In this document: positions 8,561 through 16,523 of the stretch, one piece after another
How the letters are laid out: every line of letters begins with the position of its first letter
Position numbering within the stretch: the first letter of the stretch is position 1
The notes under the pieces: generated by a model
Seen by the model: the letters and a program-made list of their open reading frames with translations, nothing else
Databases searched by the model: none
What the model was told of the DNA's origin: nothing
Source of the DNA: DATLZC01 sp037444005
GTDB taxonomy: Bacteria; Chloroflexota; Dehalococcoidia; DSTF01; JACRBR01
NCBI GenBank assembly: GCA_037444005.1
Contig: JBBING010000005.1
Coordinates: 1 to 64,000 of the forward strand
Direction: 5' to 3'
Length of the DNA: 64,000 nt
Program-made: the position numbers and the translations under genes

Positions 8561-10060
8561 ATGCTTGCGCAGGGCGCCGCGACCCTGGAGACCTCAGGGC
8601 ATCATGCTGTCGAGTCCGCTGCGAGGCCGGCTGTGATCATCGCGAGCAATCGCGGCCCGGTCGAGTTCGACAGAGACGCTGACGGACGGCTCACCGTCCG
8701 CCGCGGCACCGGGGGCGTAGTGACGGCCCTCACAGCGATGAGCCGCTCGGTGGATGCCGTCTGGCTCGCGGCTCCGATGACGCCGGTGGACCGCGCGGTC
8801 GCCCGCTTCAGCGCGACGCCCCCCATTCCGGCGAGCCGGCTCGGCGCCGCCTTCCGTTTCGTCCTCGTCCCCGAAGACGTCCACGAGCTCCACTACGGTA
8901 CGTTCTGCAATCCGTTCCTCTGGTTCCACCAGCACGGCCTCTGGGACCTGCTGCGGGAGCGGACCTCGCTGGATGAGGAGCTGCGCGAGGCGTGGTCGAA
9001 GGGGTACGTGCCGGCGAACGCGCTCTTCGCCCAGGCCATCGCGGCGGAGCTGGAGGCGCGCCCCGAAGCGCCCGTCCTGTTGCAGGATTACCACCTCTAC
9101 CTGGCGGCCCAGGGCGTCAGGGAGCGCCGGGAGAGCGCCCATCTCCAGCACTTCACGCACATCCCATGGCCCGAGCCGTCGGCGTGGCAGCGGCTGCCGT
9201 GGGAGATCACGAAGGGCATTCTCGCCGGCCTGCTCGCGAATGACGTGGTCAGCTTCCAGACGCGGCAGGCTACCTTCAACTTCCTCGACACCTGCTACAA
9301 CTTTGTCGCCGGCGCGCAGGTCGACTTCGAGCGCCGCGAAGTGGTGTACGAGGGCCGGCGCGTGAGCGTGCGGCACAATCCCATCTCGATCGATGTCGAC
9401 GCCGTCCGCGCGAGGGCGGCGTCGGTCGAGGTCCAGCGGTACCGTCAGCGGCTGATGCGGTACGCGGGCGAGAAGCTCATCGTCCGAGTGGACCGGATGG
9501 ACCCGGCAAAGGACGTGCTCGGGGGCATCGAGGCCTACGGATTGCTGCTCGAGCGGCACCCGGTGCTGCGCGGCCGCGTCCGCCATCTGGCGTTCCTCGT
9601 CCCTTCACGCAGCCAGGTGCCCGAGTACCGGCGCTACGCCGAGCAGGTGCTGCGCGCGATCGACGACGTAAACGAACGCTTCGGACGTCCGGGCTGGAAG
9701 CCCATCGAGCTGTTCTACGAGGACAATTACGACCAGGCGCTCGCCGGCATGTCGCTGTACGACGTGCTGGTCGTCAATTCGGTGGCGGACGGTATGAACC
9801 TGGTGGCCAAAGAGGGGCCCGTCGTGAATCAGCGCGACGGCGTGCTCATCCTCTCGACGGCGGCGGGCGCCTACGAAGAGCTGCGCGACGGCTGTCTTCC
9901 CGTGCCGCCGCGCGACGTCAACGCCCTCGCGAACGCCATGTGGGCCGCGCTCAACACACCCCTGGAGGCGCGGCGCCGGGCGATTCATCGCCTCCGGCTC
10001 GCTATCGCCGCCAACGACGTGCGGCGGTGGCTGGACACGCAGCTCCGCGAGGCCGCCTGA
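8561..10060 (+). CDS. otsA: Trehalose-6-phosphate synthase
   Basis: A GT20 glycosyltransferase of about 499 residues that joins a nucleotide-activated glucose to glucose-6-phosphate. Landmarks are the N-terminal SNRGPVEF and GGVVTAL strand-loop, LLQDYHLYL with the substrate-contacting Asp-Tyr-His, FTHIPWPEPSAW, VDRMDPAKDV, and the C-terminal DGMNLVAKE segment that holds the nucleotide sugar. AAGGAGG lies at 8547-8553; the ATG at 8561 has proper 7-nt spacing, whereas the in-frame ATG at 8555 is too close. The gene follows a c-di-AMP riboswitch, so osmolyte synthesis is probably tied to c-di-AMP level. otsB follows 4 nt later. Confidence 0.95.
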   Translation: MLAQGAATLETSGHHAVESAARPAVIIASNRGPVEFDRDADGRLTVRRGTGGVVTALTAMSRSVDAVWLAAPMTPVDRAVARFSATPPIPASRLGAAFRFVLVPEDVHELHYGTFCNPFLWFHQHGLWDLLRERTSLDEELREAWSKGYVPANALFAQAIAAELEARPEAPVLLQDYHLYLAAQGVRERRESAHLQHFTHIPWPEPSAWQRLPWEITKGILAGLLANDVVSFQTRQATFNFLDTCYNFVAGAQVDFERREVVYEGRRVSVRHNPISIDVDAVRARAASVEVQRYRQRLMRYAGEKLIVRVDRMDPAKDVLGGIEAYGLLLERHPVLRGRVRHLAFLVPSRSQVPEYRRYAEQVLRAIDDVNERFGRPGWKPIELFYEDNYDQALAGMSLYDVLVVNSVADGMNLVAKEGPVVNQRDGVLILSTAAGAYEELRDGCLPVPPRDVNALANAMWAALNTPLEARRRAIHRLRLAIAANDVRRWLDTQLREAA

Positions 10061-10064
10061 CGCC

Positions 10065-10892
10065 GTGACCGGGGACGAAGCCGTCGAGCGGGCCGTCGAG
10101 GCGCTCCTCGCGCGTCCTTCCATCGTCGCCACCGACTTCGACGGCACCCTGAGCGAGATCGTCGCAGACCCAGCGCAGGCGTCTCTCGTGCCCGGCGCGC
10201 GAGAGGCGCTGACGTCGCTCCGGGACGCGGTCGACGCCGTGTGCGTGGTCTCGGGGCGCTCGCTCGCCGACGTGCGGCGCCGCGTTGGCGTGGAGGGCCT
10301 CATCTACGCCGGTAACCACGGCCTCGAGTGGCACGGGCTGCCGGGGGAAGCCGACGGCGCCGAGGGTGTGACGGCCCGGCTGGAGCTGGCCCCGCTGGTG
10401 CCTGCGCTCCAGAACGCGCTGAGCGGCCTCGCGGGCGTCTGGATCGAAGACAAAGGCCTCACCCTCACCATTCATTTCCGCGGCGCCGAGGACGTGGCGG
10501 CGACGGCGCGCGCGGTGCGGGAGCGGGCCGCGGCGGCGGTGGGCGAGGGGTACCGGCTACGGCCAGGCCGCCTGGCGCTGGAGATCGTCCCCGAGGCGCT
10601 TCTCGGCAAAGAGCGCTTTCTCCAGCGGGTCATCGCCGCGATCGGCGCGCGTGGCGTTGTCGCGCTCGGGGACGACGTGAGCGACCTGAAGGCGTTGCGT
10701 CTCGTGCGGCGGCGCGCCGAGGCGGGCATTCCGGGCCTCGCGGTGGGCGTCGCGAGCGACGAAGCGCCCCCGGAGCTGCCCGAAGTCGCGGACACGCTGC
10801 TTCAGGGTCCCCTCGAAGCCGCCGACTGGCTCCTGCGCGTGGCCTCGCGGCTCAGGGACGAGGCCGCTCGGAGGGCAGCTCCACCCGCTTGA
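10065..10892 (+). CDS. otsB: Trehalose-6-phosphate phosphatase
   Basis: A HAD-superfamily phosphatase of 275 residues that removes phosphate from trehalose-6-phosphate. The nucleophile motif DFDGTLSEI is near residue 23. The cap region carries NHGLEWHG, and the acidic motif ALGDDVSDLKAL sits near the C-terminus. The GTG start is 4 nt after the otsA stop, so the two are one transcript under the riboswitch. The end overlaps the convergent amidohydrolase remnant by 41 bp. Confidence 0.95.
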   Translation: MTGDEAVERAVEALLARPSIVATDFDGTLSEIVADPAQASLVPGAREALTSLRDAVDAVCVVSGRSLADVRRRVGVEGLIYAGNHGLEWHGLPGEADGAEGVTARLELAPLVPALQNALSGLAGVWIEDKGLTLTIHFRGAEDVAATARAVRERAAAAVGEGYRLRPGRLALEIVPEALLGKERFLQRVIAAIGARGVVALGDDVSDLKALRLVRRRAEAGIPGLAVGVASDEAPPELPEVADTLLQGPLEAADWLLRVASRLRDEAARRAAPPA

Positions 10893-12114
10893 TTACCGCT
10901 CCTCCCTTGACGACCAGGGAAATGCGCTCGGCGTCGGCCAGCGCCGCGATGTCGGCCAGGGGGTCCCCGTCCACCACGATGAGGTCGGCCTGCTTGCCCT
11001 CGGCGACGACGCCGATGCGGTCGGCGAGCCCGAAGAGCTCGGCGTTGACGTTCGTGGCGGAGACGATCGCCTGCATCGGCCCGAGGATCTGCGCCTTGAG
11101 GACGAGCTCTTCGGCCTTGCGGGCCATCGTGTGGCCCAGGAGGTCGGAGCCGGACCCGATGCGCACCCCCGCTTCGGCGGCGAGGCGCACCGCCTCCGCG
11201 CCCGTCGCCTTCACACGCTCGATCTTCTCGAGGCTGTAGCGCGAGAGGCCGAGTTCGGCCCCCTGACGCGAGAGGACCTCGAAGACGATGAGCGTGGGCA
11301 CGAGGAACGCGCCCTCTCACGCCATGCGATACGCCGTCGCCTCGTCGAGCAGATTGCCGTGCTCGATGGAACGAACGCCAGCGTCCAGACAGTTCGCGAT
11401 GCTCCTCGGGTGGTAGGCGTGCGCGAGGACGTAGGTGTCTCGGGCGGCGGCCTCTTCGACGGCGGCGCGCAGCTCGTCGACGGTGAACTGCGTGGCTTCG
11501 ATGGGATCGGTCGGCGAGGCGGCGCCGCCCGACGCCATGACCTTGATCTGCGTGGCGCCGCGCCTGAGCTGATCCCGGGCGGCTCTGCGCACCTCGTCGG
11601 GACCGTCGCACAGCACAGACCCCGCGAGGAGGCCCGGCACCGGGGCGGGCTGCGTGTCATCGTAGGGCGCCCGGAAGTCACCGTGACCGCCCGTCTGGGA
11701 CAGGAAGGCGCCGCTGGGCAAAATCCGCGGACCGCGCAGGAGGCCGCGTTCGACCGCCCCCGCCCATGCCGGGTCCAGCCCTCCAGCGTCCCGGACGGTC
11801 GTGAACCCCTGGTCCAGCGTCTCCTCGATGAAGCGCGCGACCTTGAGCGCGTACGCCGCCAGCGGCCGCGTCGTCGTGCCGTCCGGCTCCGTCAGGCCGA
11901 AGTGGACGTGAGCGTCCGTGAGGCCGGGCAACAGGAACCGCCCGCCGAGGTCGATGACCGCGGCGTCGCGCGGAAGCGTGAGTTCCCGCCTCGGGGCGAT
12001 ACGCACGATGGTGCCGCCCTCGACGATGACGGAGACGCCGGGACGTGGGTCGGCCCCGGTCCCGTCGAGGAGGACGGCGTCATGGAGCACGAGGGGGACG
12101 GGAGACCACGGCAT
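10852..12114 (-). pseudogene. Metal-dependent amidohydrolase interrupted by an in-frame TGA
   Basis: The full-length frame (about 420 codons) encodes a PF01979-type hydrolase: HVHFG metal ligands, the carboxylated Lys in IKVMASGG, His in AHAYHP, His in SIEHGN, and Asp in GSGSDLLGH. The frame is cut by TGA at 11317-11319, after YRMA and before EGAFLVPTL. Both halves stay in the same frame and both hold active-site residues. Relatives have a charged residue there, so CGA to TGA (Arg) is the simplest cause. It could also be a sequencing error. Closest known roles are Xaa-Pro dipeptidase-like or imidazolonepropionase-like hydrolases; the substrate is unknown. Confidence 0.8.
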
Positions 12115-12196
12115 CGCGCATCATCGTGCCCGATCGCGGCGCTGGTGTGAAGGGGAGCGCGCGTGTTCGCGAGGGCGGATGCGCCGAAGGCCCTGT

Positions 12197-12202
12197 TATA
12201 CT
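12197..12202 (+). promoter_or_regulatory. Putative -10 element, leaderless ymdB-like gene
   Basis: TATACT ends 6 nt before the ATG at 12209, so the start codon would coincide with the transcription start. Confidence 0.5.
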
Positions 12203-12208
12203 GCCGCG

Positions 12209-12991
12209 ATGCGCGTGCTGATGATCGGCGACGTGGTGGGCAAGCCGGGGCGGCAGGCGGTGAAAGCGCTCGTGCCGCAGCTTCGGCGGGAGCTCAAGGT
12301 CGATGTCGTGATCGCCAACGGCGAGAACGCCGCGGCGGGCCGCGGCCTCACGCCCGCCACCGCCGGCGAACTGTTCGAGGCAGGCGTCGACGTCATCACC
12401 TCGGGGAACCACATCTGGGATCAGAAGGAGATCATCCCGTTTCTCGATGGCGAAGCCCCGGTGTTGCGCCCGGCCAACTATCCGCCGGCGGCGCCCGGGC
12501 AGGGCATGGTGACGCTGAAGGGCCTCACCGTCCTCAACCTCCAGGGCCGCTCGTTTATGGTGGACATCGACGACCCCTTCCGGACCGCGGACGAGGCGCT
12601 CGGCTCGCTTCCGCCCGAGGCGGTGGTCGTCGTGGACATGCACGCTGAGACGACGGCGGAGAAGGCGGCGATGGGGTGGTATCTCGACGGGCGGGTCGCC
12701 GCCGTGCTCGGCACGCATACCCACGTCCCTACGGCGGACGCCCGCATCCTGCCAAGAGGCACGGCGTTCGTCTGCGACGTGGGGATGGTGGGTCCGCGGG
12801 ACTCCATTATCGGGAACGAGGTGTCTGCGGTCATCCAGCGGTTCCTGACCGGCATGCCGACGCGGCTTCCGGTCGCCGAGCATTCGCCGGTGGTTCAGTT
12901 CAACGCCGTGCTGGTCGATATCGACGAGGCGGCGAATCGAGCCCGCAGTATCGAACGCATCGATCGGGAGTGGCAACGGCATGGTGAGTAA
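12209..12991 (+). CDS. ymdB: YmdB-family metallophosphoesterase
   Basis: The 260-residue protein matches the YmdB/TIGR00282 calcineurin-like group: GDVVGKPGR at residues 6-14, ANGENAA, TSGNHIWD, DMHAETTAEK and GTHTHVPTAD, together supplying the di-metal ligands. Bacillus YmdB is a 2',3'-cyclic-nucleotide phosphodiesterase that affects biofilm and sporulation decisions; the role here is inferred only at family level. There is no Shine-Dalgarno, and the -10 is immediately upstream, so the mRNA is probably leaderless. It overlaps the next gene by 11 bp. Confidence 0.93.
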   Translation: MRVLMIGDVVGKPGRQAVKALVPQLRRELKVDVVIANGENAAAGRGLTPATAGELFEAGVDVITSGNHIWDQKEIIPFLDGEAPVLRPANYPPAAPGQGMVTLKGLTVLNLQGRSFMVDIDDPFRTADEALGSLPPEAVVVVDMHAETTAEKAAMGWYLDGRVAAVLGTHTHVPTADARILPRGTAFVCDVGMVGPRDSIIGNEVSAVIQRFLTGMPTRLPVAEHSPVVQFNAVLVDIDEAANRARSIERIDREWQRHGE

Positions 12992-13838
12992 AGGAGATTT
13001 CCACACCCACAGCACGGCGTCGGACGGAAACCTCTCGCCGACGGAGCTGGTGGACCTGGCGGCGGGGCGAGGGCTGCGCATCATGGCCCTCACGGACCAT
13101 GACTCGACGGAAGGCATCGCCGAGGCGCGCCGGGCGGCGGAACGCTGGCCCGGCTTCACCCTCATCTCCGGCGTCGAAATGGGGACGGATATCCCCGGGG
13201 CCGAAGTGCACGTCGTGGGGCTCTTCCTCGAGCCCGAAAACGAGGAGCTGCAAAAGACGCTGCGCTGGCTGCGCGAGTCGCGGGTCGTGCGCGCGCGGCG
13301 GATGGTGGACAAGCTCCGGGACCTGGGCTACGACATCACGTGGGAACAGGTGCTGCGGTTCGCCGGGGACGGCAGCGTGGGCCGTCCCCACGTGGCCCAC
13401 GCGCTCGTCGAGAAGGGGTACATCGAGAACGTCTCCCAGGCCTTCGAAGGCCTCATCGACCGCAACGGCGTCGCCTACGTCGAGCGCGAGAAGATGACGC
13501 CGGGGGAGGCGGTGGACTGCATCGTGCGGTTGGGGGGCGTCGCTATCCTGGCCCACCCGGCCGACCTCGAGAACCTCGAGGAGCTCCTGCCGGAGCTCAA
13601 AGCCGCGGGCCTGGCGGGAATGGAGGTCTACTACAAGGACTACGACGAGGCGACGATGACCAGGCTGCGGGAGGTCGCCGACCGGTTCGGCCTGCTACCG
13701 GGTGGAGGGACCGACTTCCACGGCATCTTCGGGGAAGGTGAGCCCTTGCCCGGCGATATTCCATTGCCCGACTGGGTGGCGGACCGCATCCTGGAGCTGG
13801 GCGCGGAGGCGAAGGCGCGGCGGATGGCATCGCGCTGA
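12981..13838 (+). CDS. PHP-domain phosphoesterase (TrpH/RNase AM-like)
   Basis: The 285-residue protein begins DFHTHSTASDG (PHP motif I), continues with ALTDHDSTEG, GVEMGT and AEVHVVGLF, and ends with AILAHP and GGGTDFHG. This order is typical of the YciV/TrpH group, which hydrolyses nucleoside 3',5'-bisphosphates or trims RNA 5' ends. Translation is coupled to ymdB by overlap, so both may act in nucleotide or RNA turnover. Substrate assignment is by family only. Confidence 0.9.
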   Translation: MVSKGDFHTHSTASDGNLSPTELVDLAAGRGLRIMALTDHDSTEGIAEARRAAERWPGFTLISGVEMGTDIPGAEVHVVGLFLEPENEELQKTLRWLRESRVVRARRMVDKLRDLGYDITWEQVLRFAGDGSVGRPHVAHALVEKGYIENVSQAFEGLIDRNGVAYVEREKMTPGEAVDCIVRLGGVAILAHPADLENLEELLPELKAAGLAGMEVYYKDYDEATMTRLREVADRFGLLPGGGTDFHGIFGEGEPLPGDIPLPDWVADRILELGAEAKARRMASR

Positions 13839-13868
13839 CGCTTCCTCCGGCGCCCGGGGGAGCCACAC

Positions 13869-14174
13869 GTGGCCCTGGCGTCGTTCTTCCGCTGGCTTCT
13901 GGGCAGCCGCGACCGCGAGCCGCGCCCCGATGACCTCGTGCGGCTCGCGGACGCATCCAGCGAGCCCGAAGGCCGCGCCTGGATCGAGCTGCTGGCGCAT
14001 CACGGCATCCCGGCCATGGGCCGGCCGACGCACCCGTACGGCGCGCCCGTCGGATGGCCCGGTGCGGGCTTCGCCTTCGAACTCTGGGTCCGCCGGGCCG
14101 ACTACGTGCGCGCGGCCGAGATTCTCGGCCTCCATCCCGAAGGCGGAGAAGACGGCGGCGGGCCGCAGGCCTGA
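13869..14174 (+). CDS. Small DUF2007-like protein
   Basis: A 101-residue protein with a GTG start after GGGGGAG. The central segment LVRLADASSEPEGRAWIELL, then HHGIPAMGRP and a final RRADYVRAAEILG helix, resembles the DUF2007 fold (putative signal-transducing or PII-like small domain). That match is from pattern memory and is weak. It lies 30 nt after the PHP gene on the same strand, so it may be co-transcribed. No catalytic residues are evident. Confidence 0.6.
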   Translation: MALASFFRWLLGSRDREPRPDDLVRLADASSEPEGRAWIELLAHHGIPAMGRPTHPYGAPVGWPGAGFAFELWVRRADYVRAAEILGLHPEGGEDGGGPQA

Positions 14175-14204
14175 CCCTCGCCGGCGTAAGGCGCCGGGGC
14201 TCTG

Positions 14205-14720
14205 CTACTGCACCGTCACGGTGACTTCGGCGACCACCGGCGGGTCCAGCGGCGTGTGGTCGTTGTTCACGAGCTGGACCGCGAACGTGTGCTCGCCGGG
14301 CGGCACGTCCGGCCAGGTGTACGTTGTGGTCGCGCTGGCGTGATACGTCCCCTGCGCACTGACCGCGGGCTGTCCCGGCGTCGTCGGCAGGTCCGCGACG
14401 TCGATGTAGAAGTGGACGTGACCCTCGCCCGGCGCCGCCGGTGCGTTCAGGTTGTCGACGACCTCGAAATTGGAGACCTCGACCGTGACGGTGACGTCGC
14501 CCGCGGGGACGGTTGCGCCGTCCGCGGGCTCGACGATGGCGACCGAAGGCGCGGCCTCGGCGGCGGGCGGCTCGGTGGGCGCCCGGGTCGGCGCCGCCGG
14601 AGCCGACGTCGCCGTGGGCGGGGTCGCCGCCCCATCCTCCTCGTCATCGCCGCAGGCTGCAGCCGCGATCAGCGCGGCGGCCAGCGCGGCGCTCGCGGCG
14701 AACCACAACGTTCGCTTCAT
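14205..14720 (-). CDS. Secreted lipoprotein with DUF4399-like domain
   Basis: The 171-residue protein has a signal peptide with lipobox ending at Cys23 (LIAAAAC), a Thr/Ala/Pro-rich linker to about residue 60, and an Ig-like domain. That domain carries PADGATVPAGDVTVTVEV and a GHVHFYID strand, ending in PPGEHTFAVQLVNNDHTPL. It was probably lipidated and exported. The start is supported by CAGGAGGGGG upstream. It diverges from the Rieske gene. Ligand and function are unknown. Confidence 0.75.
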   Translation of the reverse strand: MKRTLWFAASAALAAALIAAAACGDDEEDGAATPPTATSAPAAPTRAPTEPPAAEAAPSVAIVEPADGATVPAGDVTVTVEVSNFEVVDNLNAPAAPGEGHVHFYIDVADLPTTPGQPAVSAQGTYHASATTTYTWPDVPPGEHTFAVQLVNNDHTPLDPPVVAEVTVTVQ

Positions 14721-14729
14721 GTGGGGCCC

Positions 14730-14862
14730 CCTCCTGTGCGGTAGCTACGTGGAACGATACGGTCTTCCAGAGGGCTACGCTCCGCCGCCGGCCGCGGATT
14801 CATCGGCTTCGGTTGATCGCAGCATCGCGGCGCACTACAGTGCCGGTGACCCGCACAGGAGG
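14730..14862. repeat. 12-bp inverted repeat carrying both divergent ribosome binding sites
   Basis: CCTCCTGTGCGG at 14730-14741 and CCGCACAGGAGG at 14851-14862 are exact inverse complements. Each contains the Shine-Dalgarno of one divergent gene, so the two 5' leaders share an identical 12-nt block. Confidence 0.6.
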
Positions 14863-14877
14863 AGGCGCGTAGACGAT

Positions 14878-15450
14878 ATGACCGACGAACGGCGTACGTT
14901 GGCGAGGCTGAGCCTCTCGAAGCCGACCGTGTGGCCGATCGCGGTGGCAGTGTCCGCGGCGATCGCGGTGGTGGGGCTGTTCATCCACGTCGGCGTGCTC
15001 GCGCTGGGGCTGGCGCTGGCGCTGGTCTCGCTCGCGGGCTGGGCGGCGGAGGATTACCGGCGCTACGTGCTCGCGCCGGCGCGGCGGACGTGGCCGTTCG
15101 TCCGGGTGGCGGCGAAGGCCGACATCCCCGAGAACCAGGTGCGGTGGTTTCGCGTCGAGGGCATGGAAGTCTGCGTGGCGAACGTGGACGGGGATTACTT
15201 CGCGGTGGGCAACCGCTGTCCGCACATGTTCGCCCGGCTGGGCAAAGGCCGGCTCATTGGGACGCTGGTGGAGTGCCCGTGGCACGGCGCGCGGTACGAC
15301 GTGACCGACGGCGGGCTGGCGTGCTGGGTGCAGCGGCCCTGGTGGCTCAAGCTGATCTACGATCTGTCCCTCCCCGGCTTCATGAAGCGGGGCGTCCCGG
15401 CCTACGAGGTCGAGGTGCGGGGCGACGACATCTACATCCAGGTGGCGTAG
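14878..15450 (+). CDS. Membrane-anchored Rieske [2Fe-2S] protein
   Basis: About 190 residues. Two hydrophobic stretches (about 18-55) form an N-terminal anchor, followed by a Rieske domain with the cluster ligands in CPHMF and, 17 residues later, CPWHGA (Cys-x-His and Cys-x2-His). The ATG at 14878 has AGGAGGAGG upstream. It stands alone, without cytochrome b or ring-hydroxylase subunits, so it is either a stand-alone electron carrier or the partner of a distant enzyme. The short spacing and lack of a disulfide Cys pair favour the ferredoxin-like Rieske class over bc1-type proteins. Confidence 0.85.
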   Translation: MTDERRTLARLSLSKPTVWPIAVAVSAAIAVVGLFIHVGVLALGLALALVSLAGWAAEDYRRYVLAPARRTWPFVRVAAKADIPENQVRWFRVEGMEVCVANVDGDYFAVGNRCPHMFARLGKGRLIGTLVECPWHGARYDVTDGGLACWVQRPWWLKLIYDLSLPGFMKRGVPAYEVEVRGDDIYIQVA

Positions 15451-15489
15451 CCGGGGCTGCGGCCGCACGCCTGTGCGGAACATCCGTTC

Positions 15490-15519
15490 TTGACAGAAGC
15501 GGAACTCCTGTTCTATCAT
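15490..15519 (+). promoter_or_regulatory. Sigma70-type promoter of the rplI-dnaB operon
   Basis: A perfect TTGACA, an 18-nt spacer and TATCAT lie in the gap after the Rieske gene. The implied leader before rplI is about 165 nt, unusually long for this window. Confidence 0.75.
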
Positions 15520-15647
15520 CGGCCCGGTGGTCGCCGCTGGAGGGCGTCTCCACAGGCGTGGGGTTGGCGTTTCGAGAAGTGGACAAAAGGGTCCGGCACT
15601 CGACGTAAAACCCCTTGATGCGGCACACTGGGGAGGCGAAACTCCGG

Positions 15648-15668
15648 GACGGCGGCCGGGCCGCCGTC
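15648..15668 (+). promoter_or_regulatory. Strong hairpin in the rplI leader
   Basis: GACGGCGGC and GCCGCCGTC form a perfect 9-bp stem with a CGG loop, 23 nt before the rplI ATG and followed by TCCGTTTGTG. It may be an attenuator or a protein-binding leader structure. Confidence 0.45.
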
Positions 15669-15691
15669 TCCGTTTGTGTGAGGTGACCGAC

Positions 15692-16216
15692 ATGAAAGTG
15701 GTGTTCCTCCAGGACGTCGAGGGGACGGCCCGTATCGGCGAGATCAAGGAGGTGAAGAACGGGTTCGCCCGCAACTACCTCCTGCCGCGAGGCCTCGCCG
15801 CGCCCGCCACGCCCGACGTCATCCGGCGAGCCCAGGCCAGGGCCGAGCGCGAAGCCAAGCGCCAGGCGGCTCTGGATGCCGAAGCCAGGAACGTCGCCGC
15901 CAGGCTCGAGGGCGTCACGCTGATCATCAGCGCGCGCGCCGGCGAGCAGGGCAAGCTGTACGGCTCCGTCACCGCCGCCGACATCGCTGAGGCGGCGGCG
16001 AAGGTCGCGGGCGCTGAGGTGGACCGGCACCAGATCCTCCTCGCCGAGCCCATCAAGGAGCTCGGGACCTACACGGTGACGTACCGGCTGACCCGGAACG
16101 TCTCCGTCGACCTCACGGTCGAGGTCGTCGGGGAGGGCGGTGAGCGCGCCCCGGTGAAGGCCGAGGCCGTGGGCGAGCCGGAAGCGGCGGAGGGCGAGTC
16201 CGAAGCGTCGTCCTAG
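15692..16216 (+). CDS. rplI: Large ribosomal subunit protein bL9
   Basis: The 174-residue protein starts MKVVFLQDVEGTARIGEIKE and has the L9 N-terminal fingerprint GFARNYLLPRGLA, a long central helix rich in Ala/Glu/Arg, and the C-terminal domain with KLYGSVT. An acidic tail of about 25 residues extends past the usual end. GAGGTG lies 5 nt before the ATG. The usual rpsF-ssb-rpsR partners are absent; instead the gene leads a replication operon with dnaB. Confidence 0.96.
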   Translation: MKVVFLQDVEGTARIGEIKEVKNGFARNYLLPRGLAAPATPDVIRRAQARAEREAKRQAALDAEARNVAARLEGVTLIISARAGEQGKLYGSVTAADIAEAAAKVAGAEVDRHQILLAEPIKELGTYTVTYRLTRNVSVDLTVEVVGEGGERAPVKAEAVGEPEAAEGESEASS

Positions 16217-16241
16217 CCTATTGAGCCCGGGAGGGAGCCCC

Positions 16242-16475
16242 GTGACCAGCGCCGGCAGCTCGTTCGTCGAACTCAGCAGGGAATACGAGTGGCTGCGAGC
16301 ACGCTACCTGCGTCTCGCTCGCGAGCTCGGCCTCGAAGCTGAAGCCGAGGGCGAAGCGCCGGCGGAGCCGGAGCTGAACGTCGGCAACCCCGACGCCCTC
16401 GAAGAGCTCGAACGGCTGGCGAGCCGGCTTCGCGAAATCGAAACCCAGCAGGTCGGGCAGCTCGCCCTCCTGTGA
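16242..16475 (+). CDS. Small conserved-position protein between rplI and dnaB
   Basis: A 77-residue acidic, helical protein with no recognised family. The GTG at 16242 is chosen because GGGAGGGAG lies just upstream; TTG at 16221 lacks a proper site. Residues 10-30 (EYEWLRARYLRL) and 50-70 are predicted helices rich in Leu/Arg/Glu, so it may form a short coiled coil. It sits 25 nt after rplI and 48 nt before dnaB on the same strand, hence in the same operon. Confidence 0.65.
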   Translation: MTSAGSSFVELSREYEWLRARYLRLARELGLEAEAEGEAPAEPELNVGNPDALEELERLASRLREIETQQVGQLALL

Positions 16476-16523
16476 CGCCGCGCGCCCCCGACACAGCGCG
16501 CGAGCTCCGTTCGAGCGTGCTCC

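Noticed and set aside
11317..11319. Selenocysteine at the amidohydrolase TGA
   Set aside because: No Cys equivalent in the family and no suitable hairpin.
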